This document shows, in pieces, positions 32,354-43,194 of a stretch of DNA of 64,000 nt. Numbering within the stretch: the first letter of the stretch is position 1; each line of letters starts with the position of its first letter. Source of the stretch: Heliopora coerulea (lineage: Eukaryota > Cnidaria > Anthozoa > Scleralcyonacea > Helioporidae); the NCBI GenBank assembly GCA_030142905.1, contig JASJOG010000016.1, positions 747,001-811,000 of the forward strand. The letters run 5' to 3'. The notes beneath the pieces are model-generated. The model was not told the DNA's origin. It was given only the letters and a program-made list of their open reading frames with translations, and did not search any database. A program made the translations under genes and the position numbers.

Positions 32354-34440
32354 TTTGCTGTTCATTACCAGAAAATATATTATCATTAACGCCAACCTCA
32401 AACTCGTTAACGCAAAACGACATTCATTTTATTCAATCTACATTCATTAACGTTTCTGTAGCATTCAATTACCATTTTTTTCATAGAAAGTGACATTCAT
32501 TAGCGTAGATACGCAACCATTTGTATCAAGGAACATTCTATAGCGGTAACAGACGACCATTGACATCATTCTACTATACTTTAGGGATAATAAAATTTCA
32601 ATTAGGCAAGATATTTCTCCGGTCTGTTGGACGGTCGAATTGAAGTTATATGGAATCCCGAAATGTATAAAAGATAATGCAATAAAACTATCATAATTCG
32701 TACATAAACTGATTTCGGTTAGACTGTTCGAACCTCTTTTATTTCGCCAATGTCTTTCGCGTAACTTAATGCGTTTCAAGTCACGCTGGTTGCTGGTTTG
32801 AGTGTATATTTATTAACAAAGCACAAGTATTTACACAAGGTTGCGCACGTCGTTACAATATTCGAGTCTCCCTTCTTTTTCCGTCCCCTTTACACTTACT
32901 TCAGCCTATATTTATATTGACAAACAGGAACCTGACTAAGGTTATTTAATACGGAAATGGAACACGTTTTTCCCTCTGTGTGGTCCATAATCTACCACAC
33001 CTTTCCGACGTATATCCGTGACGCCGGTGTAACACGTTTTTTATCTACCACACACCTTTCTGACGTATATCGTTCTTTATCACAACATACAACATAAAGA
33101 TGTTTTTCAACAATGTCCATGACAGTTTTGCTATTTTTCGCTCAGCCGACCGCGTTCTATGTGTTCTGCTGAGACCTTTGAAGACTATCTTAACTCACAA
33201 CATTAAAATATTTTTTGCAGTGGATAAAAAATAGTTCTATTCTACCTTTCTTGAACGTCTTAATTGATCGCACACACGGCTTTCAATCTCTGTTTATCGC
33301 AAGCCCACGTTCACCGGTTTGTTTATGTAAAATGCTCTCTTTACCACGTTCTGCTCTGCTGAGCCCTTTCAGAACTGTCTTAACTCACAGTGTTCAATTA
33401 TGTAACTGAAAACAGTTGTCCAGTCTATTGCTTGGACAAAATTGAATCTTAACATGCATTTTAGTTCACAGCGCTTTGTTAACACATCGACTTTCGCGAT
33501 CTAGAGAACAAAATATGTTTTGCCGCTAAATAAAGCTTCCCGATCAATGCTTTCATGCAGTCCAGTACTACCGTGTTTTATAAGCTTTGATTGCAAAATG
33601 TGTTTTGTCTAAGATGTAAAAGTTGATGTGTGTCAGCAAAGTGCTGTGAACTAAAGCTGGTTAACAGCTTGAAATTATACTTGTCAGGAAAAGGTGGTAT
33701 GATAATAACATTTTATAATATCAGTTAAGTGAAAGTGCAGACAAAACCACGTTTAAAAGGTAAGGGAATAAAACTATCAAAATTTATAAACAAACCGGTG
33801 AACGTGGGCTTGCGATAAACAGAGATTGAAAGCCGTGTGTGCGATCAATTAAGACGTTCAAGAAAGGTAGAATAGAACTATTTTTTATCCCACTGCAAAA
33901 AATATTTTAATGTTGTGAGTTAAGATAGTCTTTAAAGGTCTCAGCAGAACACATAGAACGCGGTCGGCTGAGCGAAAAATAGCAAACTGTCATGAACATA
34001 TTGGCGAAATAAAAGAGGTTCGAACGGTCTAACCGAAATCAGTTTATGTACGAATTATGATAGTTTTATTGCATTATCTTTTATACATTTCGGGATTCTA
34101 TATAACTTTAATTCGACCGTCCAACAGACCGGAGAAATATCTTGCCTAATTGAAATTTTATTATCCCTAAAGTATAGTAGAATGATGTCAATGGTCGTCT
34201 GTTACCGCTATAGAATGTTCCTTGATACAAATGGTTGCGTATCTACGCTGATGAATGTCACTTTCTATGAAAAAAATGGTAATTGAATGCTACAGAAACG
34301 TTAATGAATGTAGATTGAATAAAATGAATGTCGTTTTGCGTTAACGAGTTTGAGGTTGGCGTTAATGATAATATATTTTCTGGTAATGAACGGCAAAAGG
34401 TGTACAGCGAAACCTACGTCTGCGGATTGAATTATTATAC
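32345..34440. mobile_element. Long palindromic (foldback-like) element X
   Basis: The left arm (32345-32748 and 33112-33310) is the reverse complement of the right arm (33780-34410); the central spacer is about 33310-33780. Inside the arm ends, the words ACATTCATTAACG, ACATTCATTAGCG and ACATTCTATAGCGG recur as subterminal repeats. No transposase is recognisable. The frames here read the palindrome. A third partial copy is at 35435-35716. The left arm is interrupted by an insertion at 32755-33111. Confidence 0.8.
32755..33111. mobile_element. 357-bp insertion inside the left arm of X
   Basis: AATGTC lies on both sides (32749-32754, 33112-33117), and the right arm of X lacks this segment, which proves an insertion. 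Inside are two tandem copies of a CACGTTTTT...ACCACACCTTTC...GACGTATAT unit (about 32955-33075) and an ATTTATTAAC word. It ends neither in TG...CA nor in a poly(A) tail; class unknown. Confidence 0.75.
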
Positions 34441-34541
34441 ATATACATACATATAGCTAGAGCGCTCTGGCATGGCTTAGATGTACCGCAAGCGTGGGAC
34501 ATTTGAGTTGCCTATATAATGTAGGCTACTCCATCCTGCTC

Positions 34542-34592
34542 ATCAGCACTACACTGATGAGGTCCAATAGGCCGAAACGGTTTCGTCTGTAG

Positions 34593-34593
<1 letters not shown>
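34542..34593 (+). ncRNA. Hammerhead ribozyme, type I, canonical core
   Basis: Stem I ACTACA (34548-34553)/TGTAGT (34588-34593); core CTGATGA (34554-34560); stem II GGTC (34561-34564)/GGCC (34570-34573) with loop CAATA; GAAA (34574-34577); stem III ACG/CGT with loop GTTT; predicted cleavage after C34587. All invariant core bases are present. A very short stem III is typical of PLE/retrozyme hammerheads, which often cleave best as dimers. It sits just upstream of (TA)n and the minus-strand PLE-c copy; its parent element is not certain. Confidence 0.9.

Positions 34594-34627
<34 letters not shown>
34594..34627. repeat. (TA)n microsatellite
   Basis: Uninterrupted TA run directly after the ribozyme. 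Confidence 0.95.
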
Positions 34628-34629
<2 letters not shown>

Positions 34630-34820
34630 AAGAAGAGTATGCAACATAAATGTCACACAGAAAGCGTAAGGTTTAAGAGCGCTCAATACCATGCGGAGAG
34701 TGTAATATATTATTTATTTTACAGTAAAATGCTGTCGCTACTCAGAGTTTCACGTGGTACGCGATCATCAGGCAACTGACAGATTCGGTTCAACTATTCT
34801 TATTTACATAGGTTGTGACG

Positions 34821-35378
34821 TTAATTAATAAGGTGTTTCGTTACATGGCGACACCTTGAGAAAAGTTCGGTTCGTCTGTTTAATAGGTTATTTTGTTTTC
34901 CTTTCGTCAATAGGAGCTTTTCTTCAAGGCACAAATTGCATCGCTTTGATCCCGTCTTATATGCCGCGACTTGCTTGACGATCGACCAGCTAATGTTGAA
35001 CTTCCGGTTGTTTTCCTTTAGTTTCCAGATATGCTTGGACAGTTCAGTGTCATTTGCATATTTGACGTGTTGGAAAGATTTCAGGTGGTTTCTGTATCTT
35101 TGTTTGAATTCATTAGCTGTTACTCCAATGTAACTCTTTTTCTCTTTGTTGTCGGTCGCCGTCACATCACCTCGGTAGACTACGCTTTTCATCAAGCACT
35201 TTCCAGCCAGTGGGCATGTGTCTCGGTTTTTGCAGTTGCACGTGGGTTGTTTGTTCGTCGTTGTCTGGTTTCGTTTAACGTTTTGCGTTAGGATGTGTTT
35301 GTTGTGCTTCTGTATAAGTGTTTTCATGTTGTCCATGCAGCTATAGCTTACTCGTACTGTGTGGCGGTTGAGAATTTG
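34821..35378 (-). pseudogene. PLE-c GIY-YIG endonuclease with Cys cluster, 5'-truncated
   Basis: An open frame runs on minus from the truncation near 35378 ('LNRHTVRVSYSCMDNMKTL') to the stop at 34821. It includes the CxC cluster 'CNCKNRDTCPLAGKC', then 'SVVYRGDVTATDNKEKKSYI', with 'SYIGVTANEFKQRYRNHL' as the GIY-YIG core (VVY...YIG...R), and 'KRCNLCLEEKLLL', the conserved end with its catalytic Glu. The endonuclease itself is uninterrupted over about 180 codons, but the RT is missing. In family knowledge the Cys cluster marks Neptune/Nematis-type PLEs. Plus-strand frames here are shadows. Confidence 0.85.
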
Positions 35379-35381
35379 GTG

Positions 35382-35427
<46 letters not shown>

Positions 35428-35434
35428 ATGTATA

Positions 35435-35716
35435 ATAATTCAATCTGCAGACGTAGGTTTCGCTGTACACCTTTTGCCGTTCATTACCAGAAAATATATT
35501 ATCATTAACGCCAACCTCAAACTTGTTAACGCAAAACGACATTCATTTTATTCAATCTACATTCATTAACGCTTCTGTCACATTCAATTACCATTTTTTC
35601 ATAGAAAGTGACATTCATTAGCGTAGATACGCAACCATTTGTATCAAGGGGCATTCTATAGCGGTAACAGACGACCATTAACATCATTCTACTATACTTT
35701 AGGGATAATAAAATTT
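35435..35716. mobile_element. Third copy of an element X end
   Basis: Matches 32350-32600 in the same orientation, and 34140-34440 as reverse complement, including GTAGGTTTCGCTGTACACCT. It stops abruptly at AATAAAATTTC, where the PLE-c tail (GCCATGTAAC) starts with no spacer. Confidence 0.8.
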
Positions 35717-36017
35717 CGCCATGTAACGAAACACCTTATTAATTAACGTCACAACCTATGTAAATAAGAATAGTTGAACCGAATCTGTCAGTTGCCTGAT
35801 GATCGCGTACCGCGTGAAACTCTGAGTAGCGACAGCATTTTACTGTAATATATATATATGTGTATATATATATATATATATATAGTAAATCTTTATGAAG
35901 AAATATATATATAATAAATCTTTATGAAGTAACCCAAGTTTACCTTGTCTTGCTATTGTAATTCGCTCTACTCAGGTATTGAGCACTCTCTTCGTACGAT
36001 TTTTAATAGAATCTCAC

Positions 36018-36113
<96 letters not shown>

Positions 36114-36140
36114 ATGTATATATATATATATATATATATA
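36018..36140. repeat. (TATC)n then (TA)n microsatellite
   Basis: About 60 bp of TATC units followed by TA/TG runs. The long IYLSIYLS frames over it are not genes. Confidence 0.95.
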
Positions 36141-37536
36141 CAGGGAGTGAGCAAAAAAAAGTGGCCATCCTAAATAATTATGGTTAACGAAACATAATCA
36201 TCAGAAGATGAACGGACGTGGTTAAGAATGATCGTTTTAGGATGCATGCGTCTAAATAATTTCAAATATCATCTCAAATCTTAATTTTAATAACCCCATT
36301 TTTGAAATTCACAAACGTTACGCAGTTTTTAATTATATTATAGTTTACAAATTCCTGGTACATCTCTGATGTCCTTCATTTTGACTCTAACGAATTTGTT
36401 TGCACAACCACCAATAAAGTTTATTTACAAACTACTACAGGCAACAACAGTAACTCAAGTACATACCTACTGTATGTACTATTCAATACCTAGCTGGCAC
36501 TCTCTTCAATTTGATCACAGCTTTGCATAAACGAGGCATGCTTTCAATAAGCTGATGCAAGTATTCTTTGGTGATTACGGCAAAACGTTCGTTTTCATTT
36601 TCCAACTTTCGGTCTTTTGTTAATCAGTCCAACTCAGCCCATAAATTCTCAATGGGATTTAGGAGAATCCATCCCCATTCATCAATATTCCCACTAATGT
36701 GCTCAGGGGCAGATGATAATCGCGGTAAACGATTCTCCTCACTCCCAAATGGATTCTCAGATTTTTTTCTCCATTTGAATTCTCTCTCTTTCAAGAGGTG
36801 ATTTATAGTTTTGGCGGAGTATTTGACCCCTGTCTGAGCTTCTAATTTATCAACTAGCTGATGTTTGGTTGTGGTGCCTGATTTGGAAGTTTTAATAATT
36901 AAACGGTCACTTCAATCGGTAGTTTCTATCCAGAACCAGGATCACGACTGCAATCTCCACTCAATTTACCTTAATGCAAAGTTCTTTTTTTGTTGTTTTT
37001 TTTCCCAGAATAGGTCAATGTGAATTTTTTTGAAACTGTACATGTGGTAACTCCAGCTTAAAGGAATCCAAGAATTTCATGATTCCTTCGGATTTTCATC
37101 TCAGGTTTCTCGGTGCCGACTTTTTTAAGTCCCTTACTAGCCACATCACTTTCACATAAAACCTCAACAAAAACGTTTAAAATTGCACATGTAACTGGTT
37201 TTTTGGCTAATAATGTTTTGTACTTAAGTTATCAACTAAATATTGTGGGATGCACAATATTTTGATAATTTTATGGACAAGTTCATATCATCCAATTTGT
37301 AAGAAATAGGAGAAAATGCACTATGTTTAGCAGAAGATATTATCATAAAAAGTATTAAGAATTGACGTGTGTTCCATACCAGCACTTAAAATTAGTATGT
37401 CAAAAGCTTTTTAATCAGATCTCCAAGAAAACATTCTAAAAATATGCGGTTTTCTTTCATTTCTGTTCTTCCAGTGACAGTTATACCAAATTGTCTATAT
37501 TTTTGACGATGGCCACTTTTTTTTGAACACCCCCTG
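36141..37536 (-). mobile_element. Tc1-like DNA transposon, internally deleted
   Basis: Left end CAGGGAGTGAGCAAAAAAAA then GTGGCCATCCT; right end, reversed, CAGGGGGTGTTCAAAAAAAA then GTGGCCATCGTC. TA lies on both sides (36139-36140, 37537-37538). It sits in a TA-rich microsatellite, as expected for a TA-targeting element. 1.4 kb; transposase remnants inside are on the minus strand. Confidence 0.85.
36480..36945 (-). pseudogene. Tc1-like transposase remnants (HTH and DDE end)
   Basis: Minus strand: 'VDKLEAQTGVKYSAKTINHL' and 'LKEREFKWRKK' (second helix-turn-helix of Tc1 transposases), then an abrupt jump to 'WGWILLNPIENLWAELD', where the Glu of NPIENLW is the last catalytic residue of DD34E. 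'EYLHQLIESMPRLCKAVIKL' follows near the C-terminus. The segment with the first two catalytic Asp residues is deleted and stops are present. The plus frame at 36568-36801 is a shadow. Confidence 0.8.

Positions 37537-37540
<4 letters not shown>

Positions 37541-37580
<40 letters not shown>
37541..37580. repeat. (CA)n microsatellite
   Basis: Twenty CA units right after the TA of the Tc1-like element. Confidence 0.95.
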
Positions 37581-37582
<2 letters not shown>

Positions 37583-37589
37583 TATACCC

Positions 37590-37985
37590 ACGGGTTCGAT
37601 TCCCGTTGGGGAACTCAGAAATTTTCTGACATAAAGCTTGAGAACAAACTTTTTATCATATATATCTAAGCTTACAAACATCTACACTTAGTAAGATGAA
37701 ATTTACTTATACACAATATCACATTACAGGTATGTTCAGCTTTCAAGTACGAAAGAGGCATATCAATATTGCGAACCGGGTCTCTAATTAACATCATATT
37801 TGCCGTCTGAGACCCTATAGTCTAGTGGTAAAACAACCGTACCGGCAATCGGGAGACGCGGGTTCGATTCCCGTTGGGGAACTCAGATATTTTCTGAGAT
37901 AAAGCTTGAGAACAAACTTTTCAACATACATATATCCAAGCTTACAAACATCTACACTTAGTAAGATGAAATTTACTTATACATA
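37590..37985 (+). repeat. tRNA-derived SINE with duplicated second half
   Basis: A tRNA-like head at 37811-37888: TAGTCTAGTGGTAAAAC (A box) and GGGTTCGATTCCCG (B box), then 'TTGGGGAACTCAGATATTTT' and 'AAGCTTGAGAACAAACTTTT'. The B box plus the same 3' part also occurs at 37590-37713 with few differences, so either two copies lie in tandem or the unit was duplicated. The intervening 37714-37810 is unassigned. A functional tRNA is not claimed: the anticodon arm is poor. Confidence 0.65.
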
Positions 37986-38299
37986 CATATATATATATAT
38001 ATAGAATTACATAGGTAAAACCAGAAAAAAAACTGTCAGAGATTGACCCTAAACCGACAACATAAACGCGACGAAAAATACGGCATACTTCCGGTCAGTG
38101 CACACATTGCATAATGTGCAGCAGACAAAACAATAAAATTTACTGTTTTACTTTTTTATAAAATGAGTGGGGAAAGCGATGATGCACGCAAATCAAAAGA
38201 ACAATATTTTATAAGGAAATTTAAACCCACTCTTAATTCAATCTAATTACAGACACTTAAGGAACTAGTAAGAATGACGTCACAATTATTAATTAGAAT

Positions 38300-38345
38300 T
38301 TGTAAAGCCTGAAGAGCCACTGCTAAAGTGGTGAAACGCGTTGCA
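38300..38345 (+). ncRNA. Hammerhead-like motif of a PLE-type tail
   Basis: CTGAAGA (38309-38315), G, then CCACT (38317-38321)/AGTGG (38327-38331) hairpin with loop GCTAA, T, GAAA (38333-38336), CGCGTTGC. Same compact plan as other PLE tails here, with one extra unpaired base on each side of stem II. The PLE body is not recognisable upstream (38000-38290). Confidence 0.5.
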
Positions 38346-38460
38346 ATGTAAAGTATTCTGGAAAGTTCACTTGGCGTTTACATTTATCTTTTTTATATAC
38401 TTACTTGTGTTTGAAATTCGATATTTAAATATATATATATATATATATATATTCATATAT

Positions 38461-38624
38461 TCACACTTTTTAATAAACAAACAACAGAACACCCGACTGT
38501 AATTTTATTGGGTTTTCTAATAACTTCAGTTAGTGCTATATATTCACACTCTTTAATGAACAAACAACAGAACACCCGAATGTGATTTTATTGGGTTTTT
38601 TAATACCTTTAGTTAGAGCTCACA
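38461..38624. repeat. Two-copy tandem repeat, 82-bp period
   Basis: TCACACTTTTTAATAAACAA at 38461 recurs as TCACACTCTTTAATGAACAA at 38543, and the rest of the unit (AACAGAACACCCGA, TTTTATTGGGTTTT) is repeated with few changes. No coding content. Confidence 0.85.
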
Positions 38625-38834
38625 AGTCCCCAAACAAACTATCTGTGTTTTAAAAGTTACTAGAATTTGTTATCATTGAAATCCTAAAAGTAATAAATTA
38701 ACTATCGTAGGAGTTGCCGCCTGTACAAGGGAAAAAGTGCATGTTGCTGCCTGACTTAAACAATCTGTGTTTAACAGCCAACAGGTTTTCATCTTCTTAA
38801 TGACTTCTTTATTACTTTATCTCTTTTTCTGCAG

Positions 38835-38934
38835 GATTTGATGAAATTTTCTTTGGAAACTACAATGATATCGAAGACTATTTTCATATCTTTATTTATG
38901 GTTTTGAATTTTTGGGAGGCCACTAATTGCGGAG
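38835..38934 (+). CDS. LRR gene, exon with start codon and signal peptide
   Basis: The acceptor TTTTTCTGCAG ends at 38834; the ATG at 38841; donor GGAG|GTAAGA after 38934. It encodes 31 codons plus one base: 'MKFSLETTMISKTIFISLFM' then 'VLNFWEATNCG', a clear signal peptide (hydrophobic core about residues 13-23, Cys at 30). The acceptor upstream implies a 5' UTR exon. Phase 1 joins in frame to the exon at 47550 (G + AA gives Glu), giving '...NCGEEQHCIEDHQ'. Frame, splice sites and the LRR content downstream agree, so I take these as one gene even though 8.6 kb of intron full of transposons separates them. A readthrough frame continuing to 39065 is intronic. Confidence 0.75.
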
Positions 38935-39789
38935 GTAAGAATATATTGTTGATCCTTGTCTTCTTACGATTTTTAATCTTACAAAAACGTACGGGAAGGT
39001 CAATTTACAGTGTTCTTTTTACTAACGCTAAGACGAAGCTTGCACGTGCAGTCAATCGAAACTGAAAGTTTCGAAACCTTTAATGATAGTGAAACCTGTG
39101 GTACTGTAGAAATTTCGATCACCACCGATTATTTTAATTAAATACAAAATCATTGTAAATCCTAAGATTAAAAACATTTTCGTTTTCCACTCCCATGAGA
39201 TATACAACAAACAGCATTGAAGAAAAATTTACGTGATGATGAAGGGATGCCCGACTTCTAAATGTGATATTTTGTAGACACTCATAGCATTACGGCCGAG
39301 ATCACTGGAGCATCAGATTTCTAAGTGACGTTGATTAATTACTGACTTACTTAAAAGTTATTTTTAGTTACTTCATTGCTGTTTTACTTAGCTATTTAAT
39401 GACTGCAAACCATGGTCGGCCGAGAGTTTTAAAATGTAAATAATGAAATATGATGTGTAAAAGTTATTTTGTTGCTTGATATTCAAGTTAGAACAAGATA
39501 AGACAGAAAAAAGGTGCTTAAAAGTCATAGTCAAACCAAGTATTTTTTCGCAGTTAGTTGTTTTGACAAATAGCTTGTAGCTGATTTTTTACTTGAACAG
39601 GTGTTTTACCAAGCTAACTAAAAGCCGCTTTTTGTTCTCTTTTCGTTTGCAGCATCATGCCACCTATTTTATACCAGCTGCGAAACGTAATTAATGACAA
39701 TTTTTACAAATAAAAAATTAGAGTTTGTGGACGATACCTTATACCTTAGCTTAGGGACACTCTTCCATTAAATGGCACAACAAACTGGC

Positions 39790-40640
39790 CCTCTATCTAT
39801 AGCTCTATGTCTATAGCTTTGAACTGGTAATTGTTTCCGAGTATGGAACCCTGTGGGACCCCACTAGAAATACAGTCTTTATTGGAGCAAACTCCATTTA
39901 CTTAACAAATCTTTTGTCGGTTGGACAAATCTGACTTAAACCAGAGCAAACTTTGATCACTATACCATAACATTCCAATTTCATTAATAAATTATCATGG
40001 TCAGTGGTATCAAACGCTCTTTTAGGTCAAAAAATACGACACCATTTTCCATACCTCTGTCAATATTCAAACACCATTGGTTAGACATGTCAAGTAGGGC
40101 GGTCAAAGTTGAATGAAGTGAACGACGACCAGATTGTCGAGCATTAATAAGATCATTCTCAGTTAAATAACTGTATAATTGATCATACATTAACCGTTCA
40201 AATAATCTAGCAATAGTAGATAATATCGAAATTGGCCTATAATTGCTTGCATCTTTCGCCAGATTTAAACAGCAGAAACACCTTTGTAATTTTCCTGTCA
40301 CTTGGGAAACTATTTAATTGAATCTACAAATTAAATAGGTCACTGAGCGATTCAAGGATATAAGGAGCTATTTTTAACAGCTTAATTGAAATTCTATCAT
40401 GGCCGGAAGCTTTTTGCAAAATCAATTTCTTGGACAGCTTTTTTACTTACTTGGAATCAGTTTTATCAAATTCTAATTTGGATGCAACCTTAGACATATA
40501 ATCAATGGGTTTCTTACCATTAATATTTGTTGGTACCATATGCTAAATTTGGACAAATTCCGACAAAGTGAGTATTAAGATAGTTTGATATATCGTTAGG
40601 TTTTGTTAGAATTTAATCTGGCCCCATTGATAATGTGCTA
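39790..40640 (-). pseudogene. CR1-like LINE RT fragment in intron 1
   Basis: Minus strand: 'KDASNYRPISILSTIARLFE' with 'RLMYDQLYSYLTENDLINAR' (40301 on), then 'NIDRGMENGVVFFDLKE' (first Asp), and near 39850 'CISSGVPQGSI'. The upstream part (40320-40640) shows degenerate linker sequence. Several frameshifts and stops; the end of the RT and the 3' tail are gone at about 39790. Related to, but diverged from, the LINE at 19790-21685. Confidence 0.8.
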
Positions 40641-40917
40641 ATCTCAGTATTCTATTGCTTACTGCCCATTGCATTATTTAAGATTTTACATGTTTCCCTT
40701 AAAAAGTAATTCATTTGGTAATAAGTAATTAAGTAATTCAGTTTCGAAATAGTATTTTTTGATCTTTTTAATCTTACAATATAAAACAAAACACAAACCG
40801 AAAACGCGCATTTTGAAAATCTAAGATTCGGATTATAAACAAGACGATAAAGTTCAATGGTAATATTTCGTCTTTATTCCAAAGACATGATAAAACTACC
40901 GTATTTAAGTAAAAACT

Positions 40918-40983
40918 TCAATCAATCAATCCATCAATCCATCAATCCATCAGTCCATCTGTCCATCTGTCCATCTGTCCAAG
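40918..40983. repeat. ATCC/ATCAATCC minisatellite
   Basis: Units CAAT, CCATCAAT and CCATCTGT in tandem over about 65 bp. Confidence 0.85.
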
Positions 40984-41869
40984 AATAATTTGGGAGAGAA
41001 AGAATGGCAATAAAGCCCAAACAGGTTCATCTTCAAAGAACATATCCGTTGAGCCATCTTTTCACTAGAAGGTCGTCAAACGACCATAATAGAGAACGAA
41101 AACAAGTACATTTGTGAACTCTGCGAGAGAGGCAGGTTTTCATTCTATAATGGAATATAGAGTGGAGCCAATTTCGACAGAAACCAGATGTGGAAGGGTT
41201 TAACCAATTTCTTATCAGTTTCATTGAATAGCGTGCTACACCGTTTAGATGATGAAAATTTTTATCGTATCTTAATGAGAGCTCATTATCCTTTCTGCCA
41301 AAATGATGATTAACGGGAAAATTGTGCTTTAGTAACTATGTTGTTGAGGCTTGTTGATATTTTATTAATATATTCAATCTGTGATTAGACCTTTGATTGA
41401 TTTTGCTGAAGCAAATCAGTAAACTGAAATTGACTCTTGCTTTCCGGTGAAACGTTAATGATTGTCAGAACTACCTCATAATTATAGCCACGATCCACAT
41501 TGCACGTTTTGCCTGTTTGTTTTCTTAGCAAGGTCAGCTTTGTAAACAAACGAGAAGAAATTTTCATGAATACCGTTTCGTATTATATTATTTTGCTCCG
41601 ATACATCTTGGCAAAATGGTTACTGTCCTTAAGAAGTGTAAAAGCAAGTTCAATTGTTTGTTGAACGAAATGTTGTTCACTAGTGAATTAAAACCTAGCT
41701 CGCTGTTCAATTGGACTCAATTCGGGCGAAGCTTTTTATCTAATTTTACCATTTTATCTATCTAGCACTCTTTCCCTCTTACACTTTTATTCACACATTT
41801 TTGCGCTTTTTTTTGATCGTTTTTGACATTCCCATCTCTTGCAAACGCGAGAAATTATTTTGAGGATAT

Positions 41870-42060
<191 letters not shown>

Positions 42061-42200
42061 ATATAATCACAACACAAGATTTGGTTACTTCATAAGAACT
42101 TTTATTCACTTTTATTCACCTTTATTCAAAAGTTCTTATGAAGTAACCAAATCTTGTGTTGTGATTATTCCGCTCTACCTCGGTATAGAGAACTCTGCAC
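42061..42200. mobile_element. Perfect 41-bp hairpin with PLE-c-type terminal block
   Basis: ATAATCACAACACAAGATTT...AGTTCTTATG on both sides of a 22-bp spacer made of three TTTATTCAC-like units (arms 42063-42104 and 42127-42167). It is followed by CGCTCTACCTCGGTATAGAG, the PLE-c end block. 'TTATGAAGTAAC' is shared with 35925. Looks like another tail-only PLE derivative, with a perfect stem, so recent. Confidence 0.6.
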
Positions 42201-42233
42201 CTTATGATTTTGTTATTGATACTTGTTATCAAC

Positions 42234-42269
<36 letters not shown>

Positions 42270-42284
42270 TTATATATTTATATA

Positions 42285-42622
42285 TAGAAACATTAGCACC
42301 ATGCTCTGCCAACTGAGCTACGGTTGTGGGCACTTGATATTTCCTTCACCAATTTGTCACTTATGATATTTAAAGGATGGTGCTAATGTTTCTAAATAAT
42401 CTCTTCACGAAATCGGTGAGCCCACCTCATAAAATAATGAACTCGTGGCCATGCTCTTGGCAACGGCCTCCGTAGCTCAGTTGGCAGAGCATCGCACTCG
42501 ATTCGCGGGGTCGCGGGTTCGATTCTCAGCCGGAAGGCTAATGTTGCATTTTCGCAACAGGTCCCGGTTAGGTCTCAAAAGTCGAGGATTGTGGGCACTC
42601 GATATTTCCTTCACCAATTTAT

Positions 42623-42640
<18 letters not shown>
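42285..42640 (+). repeat. Two tRNA-derived SINE pieces
   Basis: At 42473-42540 a near-complete tRNA shape: CCGTAGCTCAGTTGGCAGAG (A box) and GGGTTCGATTCTCAG (B box), but the acceptor stem is imperfect. It is followed by 'GTGGGCACTCGATATTTCCT'. The piece at 42285-42380 has the A box in reverse (GCCAACTGAGCTACGG) and the same GTGGGCACTTGATATTTCC, flanked by an inverted GGTGCTAATGTTTCT pair. Rearranged SINE copies, not functional tRNA genes. Confidence 0.65.
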
Positions 42641-42666
<26 letters not shown>

Positions 42667-43194
42667 CATATACATACATATAAATGTATATAGCTGGTTC
42701 AGGTTGAACGATGAAAATCAAGGCCGAGCAAAAAATTCGTAAGACGGGCATTTTTGTACCAAAGGTTTGCTAAGATCTAACGTTTCGTTGCTTAAGACGC
42801 AACACCATCAGAGAGTAAAACGGAACACGATAAAGCAATCACTAAAATATTATCCCCTCACCCACCGCGCGAAGCGAAGTGCGAGGGTATTAATCTCGAC
42901 GTGCGTGGAGTCCTTTTACAAGCGTGATGACTAGGGAGAAAAATTTTCACATTGTGTATCTATGTTTATATATATATATAACTCAACTCTTTGGAATATA
43001 CATTGGCCAACTATTCACATTCTGTAGCAACGCTTTGACATGGATCTTTCTCATCAATATGAACAAAAGACGTTACGGGAACTCGCTTGTTGCCAGGACA
43101 TGTGTTAAGTGACTGAGTGTAAACGACACTCTTCGCTGAACTTGGATAGATGCTGATATGTATAAATCTCGAGACTTTTCACGTTCTGGATATC

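Larger units (their letters stand above)
34680..35990 (-). mobile_element. Penelope-like element, family c, chimeric copy
   Basis: The minus-strand body and tail (34717-35384) is 5'-truncated in the linker, next to a (TA)n run. A second tail in plus orientation (35717-35852) is inverse to 34717-34857. Between them sits a fragment of element X (35435-35716). Outer GAGCGCTCAATACC (34678 on) and GGTATTGAGCACTC (35978 on) are also inverse. Tail motif: CTGATGA, CGCG/CGCG hairpin, GAAACTC (plus copy about 35796-35826). Confidence 0.75.

Noticed and set aside
32755..33111. Solo LTR
   Set aside because: The insert does not start TG and end CA when the 6-bp duplication is used as boundary, and no primer-binding context is visible.
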